Below are positions 1-5,496 of a stretch of DNA of 7,427 nucleotides, piece after piece (position 1 is the stretch's first letter; every line of letters begins with the position of its first letter). The notes under the pieces were generated by a model. That model was given only the letters and a program-made list of their open reading frames with translations, made no database searches and was not told the origin of the DNA. A program made the translations under genes and the position numbers. The stretch lies in contig PMXT01000118.1 in the NCBI GenBank assembly GCA_003170995.1, forward strand, positions 1 to 7,427. The letters are read 5' to 3'. The stretch is from Actinomycetota bacterium (GTDB taxonomy: Bacteria > Actinomycetota > Thermoleophilia > Gaiellales > Gaiellaceae).

Positions 1-3
1 CTC

Positions 4-38
4 GGCCGGCGATTCCTTCCGGCCAGTCGCGGCTGGCC
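4..38 (+). terminator. Tandem hairpins, possible terminator of an upstream gene outside the window
   Basis: Two perfect 6-bp stems share an arm: GGCCGG (4-9) pairs with CCGGCC (19-24), and GGCCAG (21-26) pairs with CTGGCC (33-38) around a 6-base loop. They lie just upstream of folP in a stretch where no gene end can be identified with confidence. There is no T tract, so a terminator role is inferred from position and stem strength only. Confidence 0.3.
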
Positions 39-65
39 TCCCGTACGGTGACTCGGCCCTAATCT

Positions 66-923
66 GTGGCGTACTCTCTGAGTGTGCCCGTGCGTCCGAT
101 CGAGCTCAGGTTCCCGCGCCCCTCGGTGATGGGGATCGTCAACGTTACGCCCGACAGCTTCTCGGACGGAGGCCTCAACTTCGAGCCCGAGACGGCGATC
201 GCCTCGGCTCGGCGCATGCTCGAGGAGGGAGCGGCGATCATCGATATCGGCGGCGAGTCAACTCGGCCGGGAGCGCAGGCGGTAGGGCTTGACGAGGAGC
301 TACGCCGTGTTGTGCCGGTGCTCGAGGCGCTGGCCGGCGCGCCGCTCTCGATTGACACGAGCAAGGCGGAGGTCGCTCGCCGGGCGCTGGGGCTCGGTGC
401 CGAGCTCGTCAACGACGTCACGGCGCTGCGCGGCGATCCGCTGATGGTCGAGGTCGTGGCCGAATCGAGCGCCTATCTCTGTTTGATGCACATGCGCGGT
501 GAGCCGCGCACGATGCAGGTCGAGCCGAGCTACCGGGACGTTGTCTCGGAGGTGGCCGCCTTTCTCGAAGAGCGGCTCGTCTTCGCCACCTCGCACGGAA
601 TTCGCGAGGATCGGATCTGCCTCGATCCCGGCATCGGCTTCGGTAAGACGATCGAGCACAACCTGGCGCTAGTGCGGCGGCTGGACGCCCTCTTCGCGCT
701 CGGTCGCCCGATCCTGATCGGTTTCTCGCGCAAACGCTCGCTCGGGTGTCTACTCGGCGATCCGGACGCGACCAGCGGAACGACGGCGGCCTCGATCGGC
801 GCGGCGCTCGCCGCCTTCGAGCGTGGCGCCAGCATCTTCCGCGCCCACGACGTTCTCGAGCACGTCGAGGCGTTGACGATCGCGGCCGCGATCGAGCGCG
901 CCGGCGCAACAGCGGGCGCCTGA
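66..923 (+). CDS. folP: Dihydropteroate synthase
   Basis: This enzyme condenses 6-hydroxymethyl-dihydropterin pyrophosphate with p-aminobenzoate to give dihydropteroate, in the cytosolic folate pathway, and is the sulfonamide target. The 285-aa length is normal for the family and the TIM-barrel motifs appear in order: VMGIVNVTPDSFSDGG (about residues 21-36), DIGGESTRPGA (pterin/pyrophosphate loop), SIDTSKAEVARRA, ELVNDVTALRGD, LMHMRGEPRTMQ, DPGIGFGKTIEHN, LIGFSRKRS and a C-terminal RAHDV. The start is uncertain. GTG at 66 gives the longest form, but a -10-like TAATCT (60-65) directly abuts it, and GTG at 84 is an in-frame alternative that still leaves a normal N-terminus. No Shine-Dalgarno site is seen at either. 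folK follows after 82 bases; the product of FolK is the substrate of FolP. Family assignment is secure. Confidence 0.96.
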   Translation: MAYSLSVPVRPIELRFPRPSVMGIVNVTPDSFSDGGLNFEPETAIASARRMLEEGAAIIDIGGESTRPGAQAVGLDEELRRVVPVLEALAGAPLSIDTSKAEVARRALGLGAELVNDVTALRGDPLMVEVVAESSAYLCLMHMRGEPRTMQVEPSYRDVVSEVAAFLEERLVFATSHGIREDRICLDPGIGFGKTIEHNLALVRRLDALFALGRPILIGFSRKRSLGCLLGDPDATSGTTAASIGAALAAFERGASIFRAHDVLEHVEALTIAAAIERAGATAGA

Positions 924-971
924 GGCATCTGGGAGATCTCCCCCGGCGCCGGCCTGATGCCAGGCGCCGGG
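924..971 (+). other. folP-folK intergenic competing hairpins (possible terminator or attenuator)
   Basis: Three overlapping palindromic structures begin immediately after the folP stop. GGCATC (924-929) can pair with GATGCC (956-961). GGGAGATCTCCC (931-942) is a perfect 12-bp palindrome. CCCGGCGCC (942-950) pairs perfectly with GGCGCCGGG (963-971) around a 12-base loop. The first and last use overlapping bases and so exclude each other. The 9-bp all-GC stem would be a strong pause or terminator, although no T run follows. A switch is inference only. Confidence 0.4.
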
Positions 972-993
972 ACGCGAGCGGCGCGAGCGAGGC

Positions 994-999
994 TAGGAT
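994..999 (+). promoter_or_regulatory. -10 box TAGGAT of folK, probable leaderless start
   Basis: TAGGAT fits TANNNT and ends 6 bases before the folK ATG, which would put the transcription start at or next to the A of ATG. No convincing -35 is present. The AGGA inside the box could instead act as a Shine-Dalgarno core at 7 bases from ATG, so the reading is ambiguous at this gene alone. It is supported by the same spacing at coaX. Confidence 0.4.
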
Positions 1000-1005
1000 C
1001 GCTTC

Positions 1006-1464
1006 ATGACCAAGGCCTACGTGGGGCTCGGTGCCAACCTCGGTGAGCGCGAGCAGATGCTCGCGCTCGCGCTCGAGCGCCTCGCCGCCGAGCCGAGCCT
1101 CGAGCTGGTGGCGGCATCGACGCTGCGCGAGACGGAGCCCGAGGACGTTCTCGACCAGCCCCGCTTCTTGAACGGCGCCGCTGTGGTCGAGACCGATCTC
1201 TCGCCGAGGCAGCTGCTCGCGCGCCTGCAATTGATCGAGTGCGAGCTCGGTCGCCGGCGCGCAGGCCCGCGTTTCGGTCCGCGCGTGATCGATCTCGATC
1301 TGCTTCTCTACGGCTCCGAGATCGTGAGCGAGCCCGAGCTCGAGATACCCCACCCTCGCCTGCATCTGCGTCGCTTTGCGCTCCAGCCGCTGGTCGAGCT
1401 CGAGCCCGAGCTGGAAGTCCCGGGTAAAGGGCCGGTGAGCGCCTTGCTTGCGGGGCTAGACTGA
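1006..1464 (+). CDS. folK: 2-amino-4-hydroxy-6-hydroxymethyldihydropteridine pyrophosphokinase (HPPK)
   Basis: This enzyme transfers pyrophosphate from ATP to 6-hydroxymethyl-7,8-dihydropterin, making the substrate of FolP; it acts in the cytosol. At 152 aa it has the usual single-domain size. Visible signatures are YVGLGANLGER at the N-terminus (residues 5-15), the QPRFLNGAAVVET strand with LSPRQLL following, the GPRVIDLDLLLYG metal/ATP-site motif (Asp-X-Asp) near residue 92, and IPHPRLHLRRFALQPLVEL. The ATG at 1006 starts exactly at the conserved first strand. The gene follows folP on the same strand, with a -10-like TAGGAT six bases before the start that suggests its own leaderless transcript. 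No folB lies between folP and folK and none is fused to it. The call is secure. Confidence 0.95.
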   Translation: MTKAYVGLGANLGEREQMLALALERLAAEPSLELVAASTLRETEPEDVLDQPRFLNGAAVVETDLSPRQLLARLQLIECELGRRRAGPRFGPRVIDLDLLLYGSEIVSEPELEIPHPRLHLRRFALQPLVELEPELEVPGKGPVSALLAGLD

Positions 1465-1471
1465 CGGTTGG

Positions 1472-1834
1472 ATGTCGCACCTCGACGATCTGGATGATTA
1501 CGAGGCCGAGCTCGAGCTCCGGCTGAAGAAGGAGTACACGGCCGTCTTCGGTCTCTTCCGCTACTGCGTCCTCACTCCGGACGTGACCTACCTCTGCAAT
1601 CGGCTCGAGGTCGAGCAGGCCAGCCAGCCGAGCTACCCCTACCTGCATCTGCGCATGGAAGACGTCTGGGTCTGGGACAAGAACCGTCCGGCTCGTATCA
1701 TCCCGCGTGCCGAGGTCTTCACCTCGGGCGACGTGACGATCGAGGAGCTGAATACCGGCGAGGGCTCGCAGTTGACCGCCGCGGCTCTTGCCGAGCGGAT
1801 CGGGGAGCAGCTCCAGTCCGAAGATGATCTTTAG
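1472..1834 (+). CDS. DUF2469-family actinobacterial protein
   Basis: This is a 120-aa soluble protein of unknown function. It matches what I recall of the actinobacterial DUF2469 family (such as the small mycobacterial protein usually found near rnhB and lepB). Shared features are an acidic N-terminus with YEAELELRLKKEY (about residues 10-22), an aromatic strand with FGLFRYCVLT, a YLCNRLEVE segment, and the diagnostic DVWVWDKNRPARI (about 64-76) followed by DVTIEEL. It has no signal peptide or membrane segment. It starts 7 bases after the folK stop, so it could be cotranscribed with folK, but TAGACT (1457-1462) ending 9 bases before the ATG is a possible own promoter. There is no clear Shine-Dalgarno site. 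The C-terminal 25 residues go beyond the core domain as I know it. Family call is good; biochemical role is unknown. Confidence 0.85.
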   Translation: MSHLDDLDDYEAELELRLKKEYTAVFGLFRYCVLTPDVTYLCNRLEVEQASQPSYPYLHLRMEDVWVWDKNRPARIIPRAEVFTSGDVTIEELNTGEGSQLTAAALAERIGEQLQSEDDL

Positions 1835-1997
1835 GAGCTCGAATCAAAACGAAGCACTCCACCGCCTGACCGCGCTTGGCGGCGCGCTGCGTTGTCCTCA
1901 GTCGCGCTCGTAGCCATGGCTACGAGCACTCGCTGCGTCCTAGCATCGCATCCACCGATCGCACCCAGTCGGCGGGTCTTCATTTCGCTTCGAGCTC
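1835..1997. repeat. 163-bp miniature inverted-repeat element, copy A
   Basis: The element starts on the base after the DUF2469 stop codon and ends 22 bases before coaX. Its two 20-base ends (1835-1854 and the complement of 1978-1997) match at 17 of 20 positions, both beginning GAGCTCGAA and ending GAAG. Imperfect pairing continues inward to CGCCTGAC (1863-1870) against GTCGGCG (1968-1974). The centre holds a perfect 22-bp palindrome (1906-1927, centred on CCATGG), flanked by a loose direct repeat of GCTGCGT. It has no coding capacity. A related copy is at 5497-5614, which argues for a mobile non-autonomous family (MITE- or REP-like). No target duplication is evident. Confidence 0.6.
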
Positions 1998-2013
1998 TGA
2001 CGTCATCTAGGCT
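1984..2013 (+). promoter_or_regulatory. coaX promoter, -10 TAGGCT, leaderless
   Basis: TAGGCT at 2008-2013 is followed by exactly 6 bases and then the coaX ATG, so the transcript should begin at or next to the start codon. The same hexamer is the -10 of the better-supported promoter before the LPFTG gene. Only a weak -35 (TTCGCT, 1984-1989, spacer 18) is seen, and it lies inside the right inverted repeat of the element that ends at 1997. An 8-bp palindrome TGACGTCA (1998-2005) sits between them and could be an operator. Confidence 0.45.
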
Positions 2014-2019
2014 CTCGGG

Positions 2020-2775
2020 ATGCTGCTCGCTGTCGATGTTGGAAACACACAGACCGTTCTCGGGCTCTACGAAGGCGAGCGGCTCGCGCAGCACTTCCGG
2101 GTCGCCACCGAGGCGCACCGGACAGGTGACGAGCTTGCCGCCCTCTTACGCAATCTGATCGACTTCGAGTCTGTCTCGGGAATATGCCTGGCGTCGACGG
2201 TGCCGACGCTCGTGCGCAGCTACGAGGAGCTTGCCGAGCGCTGGCTGGAGTGCGAGCTGATCGTGCTTGGCCCCGGAACGCGCACGGGTATCGCCATTCG
2301 CTTCGACGATCCGCGTGAGGTCGGTCCCGACCGGATCGCCAATGCGATCGCCGCGCTCGATCGTCATGGCGCTCCCTGTATCGCGGTCGATTTCGGGACG
2401 GCCACCAACTTTGATGCCATCTCGGCCGAGGGTGAGTACGTCGGTGGCGTGCTTGCGCCCGGGATCGAGATTTCGATGGAAGCGCTCTTCGCTCGTGCGG
2501 CTCGCCTGCGTGAGGTGGATTTCGCCGAGCCGGCGAACGTGATTGGCAAGAGTACGATCGCGGCGCTTCAGTCGGGTCTCGTCTTCGGCTTCGCCGGGCA
2601 GGTCGACGGGGTCGTCGAGCGAATGCGAGCCGAGCTCGGAGGCAAGGTCAAAGTAATCGCCACCGGCGGGCTCGCCGAGCTGATAGTTCCTCACTCCCAC
2701 ACGATTGAAGCGATAGACGAGTTCCTCACCCTCGAAGGATTGCGTCTCGTCTGGGAACGGAACCTCTCGGGCTAG
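2020..2775 (+). CDS. coaX: Type III pantothenate kinase
   Basis: This enzyme phosphorylates pantothenate with ATP, the first committed step of coenzyme A synthesis; it is cytosolic and normally dimeric. The 251-aa length is typical. ASKHA-fold motifs are visible: the phosphate loop LAVDVGNTQTVLGLYEG (Asp6, Asn9, Thr10), GPDRIANAIAAL in the middle, CIAVDFGTATNFDAIS with the catalytic Asp, the GVLAPGIEISMEALFARAARL pantothenate-site helix, IGKSTIAALQSGLVFGF, and VIATGGLAELI near the C-terminus. The ATG at 2020 places the Asp of DVGNT at residue 6, as expected. There is no Shine-Dalgarno site; a -10-like TAGGCT six bases upstream fits leaderless expression. An inserted repeat element separates it from the DUF2469 gene. 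The call is secure. Confidence 0.95.
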   Translation: MLLAVDVGNTQTVLGLYEGERLAQHFRVATEAHRTGDELAALLRNLIDFESVSGICLASTVPTLVRSYEELAERWLECELIVLGPGTRTGIAIRFDDPREVGPDRIANAIAALDRHGAPCIAVDFGTATNFDAISAEGEYVGGVLAPGIEISMEALFARAARLREVDFAEPANVIGKSTIAALQSGLVFGFAGQVDGVVERMRAELGGKVKVIATGGLAELIVPHSHTIEAIDEFLTLEGLRLVWERNLSG

Positions 2776-2788
2776 CCCCGAGGGGGCT
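2774..2788 (+). terminator. Hairpin overlapping the coaX stop codon
   Basis: AGCCCC (2774-2779), loop GAG, GGGGCT (2783-2788) forms a perfect 6-bp GC stem overlapping the coaX stop. A weaker second stem, GCGGC (2809-2813) with GCCGC (2820-2824), follows. No T tract is present, so termination would have to be of the U-less type reported for high-GC actinobacteria. This is inferred from position. Confidence 0.4.
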
Positions 2789-2955
2789 CGGTGGCATCTC
2801 TAAGAGCTGCGGCAAGCAAGCCGCCTCACCGTGCCGAATCCGCGTAGACATCGAGCGCCGGATCGATAGAGCTCTACGACCGTTTGGAAGCGACTGGCGC
2901 GCGCGCAGTCCCACGCTGGCGGGCGGAGCGTTGTCGGGCGAGATATAAAGGGCGG
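2789..2955 (+). promoter_or_regulatory. Leader/promoter region of the ligase gene
   Basis: This stretch contains no gene. It includes the 10-bp palindrome TAGAGCTCTA (2868-2877) and, immediately before the ligase ATG, TATAAA (2944-2949) followed by 6 bases. That spacing equals the folK and coaX -10 spacing, but the sixth base is A rather than T and no -35 is visible. AAAGGG (2947-2952) could alternatively serve as a close Shine-Dalgarno site. No known riboswitch was recognised. Confidence 0.3.
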
Positions 2956-5049
2956 ATGCCGACCCGGGATCCGCGCCAGCCGAGTACGTCCGCCGAGGTT
3001 CCCGAGCGGGCCGGCCAGCGCGGGCGGTCGAGCGGTCCGCTGCGCCAGCTCTTTTCGGGCGGTCGCTTTGATCTGGCCCTCGCTCTGCCGTTGCTGGTCA
3101 TGCTGGCGCTCTTGCTCTACTGGGCGGCGGACGAGGGTGGGTTTCGACCCACGCTCTGGTACCCCGGCGCTCTGATCGCCCTCTGGCTACTGGTCATCTG
3201 CTCTGCCGACGCGATGTTCTCGCTCAGGTGGCGTGAGTGGCGAACCGGGGCGCTGGTCTTTTTCGCGCTCTTCACAGCCTGGAGCTTTTTCTCGATCGCC
3301 TGGGCGACAGTGAAGGGCGATGCCTGGGACGGCGCCAATCAGACACTTCTCTACTTCACCGTCTACGTGTTCTTCTCGCGCTGGTCGACCAACGTCAGGA
3401 TCGCGAGTCTGCTTGCTTCGCTTTACGCGGTTGGGGTGGCGGCGATCGGTTTCGTGGTCATCGAGAGCGCGCTCCACGGCGGTCACCCTGCGTCGATCCT
3501 GTTCGGTTGGCGGTTGGCGTCGCCGATCGACTACCCAAACGGCGAAGCGGCCCTGTTTTTGATCCCGCTCTGGCCCGTGCTCTATCTCGTTTCGAGAAAA
3601 GAGGTGCCGCCGCTTGCGCGCGGCCTGCTCGCGGCCAGCGCGAGTCTGCTCCTACAGATGGCCGTGTTGGCGCAGAGCCGGGGATCGATGTACGCGTTTG
3701 CGGTCGTGTTTCTGCTCTTCGTCGTTTTTGTCAGTGGTCGCGGTCGGGCGCTCGTGACGGCGCTGATCGTCATCGCCGTGTCGTTGCTCAACCTCAGCAG
3801 GTTGCTTGACGTCTTCCGGGCGGGGGAGCACAGCAACCGTGAGCTCGCTCGGGCGCTGGCGCAGGCTCGAAACGGCATGATCCTGCCGTTCGCCCTACTA
3901 CTCGCACTAGGCACGCTGGTCGCCGTTCTCGACAGGCGCGTCGCGTTGACCGAGAGGTTCGCCCGCAGGCTCGACCGCGGCGTCGTCACTGGCTTCGGTC
4001 TTGCGCTTGCGCTCACGGCTCTGATCGCCGTCGGCGCGGTCGGTCATCCCCTGCGGCACGTCGAGAACGCCTGGCACAGCTTCGCAACCGGGGCAGAGGG
4101 CAGCTCGAGCTCGAGTCATTTCACCTCCTTCTACGGGACGAACCGCTACGACTTCTGGCGGGTCTCATTGGACGAGTTTCGCGCGCACCCGCTGGGCGGC
4201 GTGGGCGCCGACAACTTCGCGGTCGAGTACCTCCGTATGCGGCGAAGCAGCGAGGAGCCGGCGAACCCGCATTCGATCGAGCTCAAGGTACTACTGCAAA
4301 CAGGAACAATCGGAGCACTTCTCTTCCTCGCCTTCATCGCGAGTGCGCTGGTGGCTGCGCGGCGGAAGACGACCGACTCCTTCCGTCGTGGTCTCGCCGG
4401 TTCGCTAATCGTCGCCTTCGCCTACTGGCTCGTTCACGGCTCGGTCGACTGGTTGTGGGAAATACCGGCTCTCACTGCTGTCGCTCTGGCCTTCCTGGGA
4501 CTTGCTGCCGCGATATCCGTCGATTCAACCGGCGGGGAGGCGGTCGCACATCGCCCCGATCGCCGGCTGTTGGTTGCAGCGCTCGCGCTGATCGCACTCG
4601 TTGTGTCGGCTAGCTACTGCGCTCCCTGGCTTTCGGCGCGGTACGTCGACAGTGCTTCTCGGAGCTGGCGCTCTACCCCAGCGCAGGCTTATCGGATGCT
4701 AGATCGGGCTCGCGCGCTTGATCCGTTGAGCGATCAACCTGACCTGATAGCGGGCACCATCGCCGAGCGCCGGCACGATTACCGGCGCATGAAGGTCGCC
4801 TTCACGCGGGCGCTCGCGCGCAATCATGCGGGTTGGTACGCGCGCCTCGAGCTGGGGATCGCCGAGTACCTGACCGGGAATCGAAGTGCGGCACTCGACC
4901 AACTGGAGCGCGCCAGAGTGCTAGATCCTCGCGAGCCGCTGATCCGTTCGGTTCTGCGTCGCGTTCGCGCGCGCGCGGCGATCGATCTCTCGGCAATCGA
5001 TCGAGCTTTCCTCGAGCGCACACTCACGTACGCTCCAGACGGGCCGTAA
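2956..5049 (+). CDS. O-antigen ligase/polymerase-type (Wzy_C) membrane protein with TPR tail
   Basis: This is a 697-aa polytopic inner-membrane protein with roughly 13-15 hydrophobic segments, the first after a basic Pro/Arg-rich 35-residue N-terminus. It resembles the O-antigen ligase/Wzy_C superfamily, which transfers or polymerises undecaprenyl-linked glycans outside the membrane. Supporting motifs are QSRGSMYAF (about residue 240), a large outer loop with TNRYDFWR (395-402) and HPLGGVGADNF (411-421), and ANPHSIEL with His439, the position of the conserved loop histidine, followed by the TGTIGALL helix. After the last TM (about 538-557), residues 575-660 look like one or two TPR units (AYRMLDRARALDP, LDQLERARVLDP), probably outside the cell. 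ATG 2956 is preferred over the in-frame TTG at 2884, whose extra 24 residues are Arg-rich. Substrate is unknown: the host is probably Gram-positive-like, so exopolysaccharide or a glycosylated wall polymer or protein is likelier than LPS. Confidence 0.85.
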   Translation: MPTRDPRQPSTSAEVPERAGQRGRSSGPLRQLFSGGRFDLALALPLLVMLALLLYWAADEGGFRPTLWYPGALIALWLLVICSADAMFSLRWREWRTGALVFFALFTAWSFFSIAWATVKGDAWDGANQTLLYFTVYVFFSRWSTNVRIASLLASLYAVGVAAIGFVVIESALHGGHPASILFGWRLASPIDYPNGEAALFLIPLWPVLYLVSRKEVPPLARGLLAASASLLLQMAVLAQSRGSMYAFAVVFLLFVVFVSGRGRALVTALIVIAVSLLNLSRLLDVFRAGEHSNRELARALAQARNGMILPFALLLALGTLVAVLDRRVALTERFARRLDRGVVTGFGLALALTALIAVGAVGHPLRHVENAWHSFATGAEGSSSSSHFTSFYGTNRYDFWRVSLDEFRAHPLGGVGADNFAVEYLRMRRSSEEPANPHSIELKVLLQTGTIGALLFLAFIASALVAARRKTTDSFRRGLAGSLIVAFAYWLVHGSVDWLWEIPALTAVALAFLGLAAAISVDSTGGEAVAHRPDRRLLVAALALIALVVSASYCAPWLSARYVDSASRSWRSTPAQAYRMLDRARALDPLSDQPDLIAGTIAERRHDYRRMKVAFTRALARNHAGWYARLELGIAEYLTGNRSAALDQLERARVLDPREPLIRSVLRRVRARAAIDLSAIDRAFLERTLTYAPDGP

Positions 5050-5097
5050 TGGTTTTGGCCGATCGCCTCGTGGGAAGGCTGTCCAGGCTGTACCCCG

Positions 5098-5126
5098 TTG
5101 ACGGGACGAGATTACGACACTAGGCT
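5098..5126 (+). promoter_or_regulatory. Sigma-70-type promoter of the LPFTG gene
   Basis: TTGACG (5098-5103) and TAGGCT (5121-5126) are separated by a 17-base spacer, the best -35/-10 pair in the window. Transcription should start near 5133. That leaves only about 6 bases before the TTG at 5139 but about 33 bases before the ATG at 5166, which also has AAGGAAAG (5151-5158) 7 bases upstream. The promoter therefore decides the start codon and gives the gene its own transcript independent of the ligase gene. Confidence 0.65.
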
Positions 5127-5165
5127 GAGGGAACCCGTTTGAGTGACCGTAAGGAAAGACAGAGG

Positions 5166-5435
5166 ATGGTTCAAGTGAAGTTGAAAGTCGTTTTTGGAGT
5201 GCTCACTACGGCGCTGGTGGCGGCACCGTCCGCACTAGCCGTCGGATCGACACAGTCTGTGTATGGGGGGACGGGGGGAGTCTCACAGGCGCAGGTTCAG
5301 GCCGCGACAGCATCGTCGTCAGGATCGCTGCCTTTCACTGGTCTCGATTTGATGCTGCTTGTGGGCGGTGGGATGCTCCTCCTGCTCACCGGCATCGTGC
5401 TCTATCTGGTTTCGCGCCCGCGCGCTTCGGCGTAA
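5166..5435 (+). CDS. Very small LPXTG-type sortase substrate
   Basis: This is an 89-aa predicted secreted protein. Residues 1-25 form a signal peptide: a lysine-containing start, the hydrophobic run VVFGVLTTALVAAP, and cleavage likely after SALA. Residues 26-54 are Gly/Ser/Thr/Gln-rich (GGTGGVSQAQVQAATASSSG) with no recognisable fold. LPFTG at 55-59 is followed by a hydrophobic helix LMLLVGGGMLLLLTGIVLYLV (62-82) and the basic tail SRPRASA, the full architecture of a cell-wall sorting signal. If processed by signal peptidase and then sortase between Thr58 and Gly59, only about 33 residues would remain on the surface. ATG 5166 is chosen over TTG 5139 because of its Shine-Dalgarno site and the upstream promoter. 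No sortase gene is in the window. It follows the ligase gene by 116 bases but seems separately transcribed. If no sortase acts on it, it would be a small membrane-anchored protein. Confidence 0.8.
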   Translation: MVQVKLKVVFGVLTTALVAAPSALAVGSTQSVYGGTGGVSQAQVQAATASSSGSLPFTGLDLMLLVGGGMLLLLTGIVLYLVSRPRASA

Positions 5436-5444
5436 ACCGTCTAC

Positions 5445-5482
5445 CGGCCGCTTCGGGGTGTTGGGGGTACCTCGAGCGGCCG
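5445..5482 (+). terminator. Hairpin after the LPFTG gene
   Basis: CGGCCGCT (5445-5452) pairs perfectly with AGCGGCCG (5475-5482). A few more imperfect pairs, including G-U pairs, shorten the loop. It sits 9 bases after the stop codon and is the natural terminator candidate, though no T tract follows. Confidence 0.45.
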
Positions 5483-5496
5483 CGGATGATTCCGGA

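Noticed and set aside
418..1365. Long minus-strand reading frame opposite folP and folK
   Set aside because: It is Arg-rich and low in complexity, with no motif; it is a shadow of high-GC coding sequence on the other strand, where folP and folK motifs are unambiguous.
1178..1420. Dense GAGCTC/GAGCCCGAGCTC-like repeats in folK
   Set aside because: They fall in frame as Glu-Leu codons (GAG, CTC) and reflect codon choice rather than an independent repeat.
1004..1648. Minus-strand frame opposite folK and the DUF2469 gene
   Set aside because: It is an Arg/Ala-rich shadow spanning two real genes and the gap between them.
2146..2700. 184-aa minus-strand frame within coaX
   Set aside because: It lies entirely inside a gene with all type III pantothenate kinase motifs and has no recognisable domain of its own.
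2884..2955. N-terminal extension of the ligase from the TTG at 2884
   Set aside because: The extra 24 residues are Arg-rich without a membrane or signal character, and ATG 2956 has a better upstream context.
3237..3809. 190-aa plus-strand frame inside the ligase gene
   Set aside because: Alternate frame of a membrane-protein gene; composition is Arg/Gly/Ala-rich and lacks a ribosome site.
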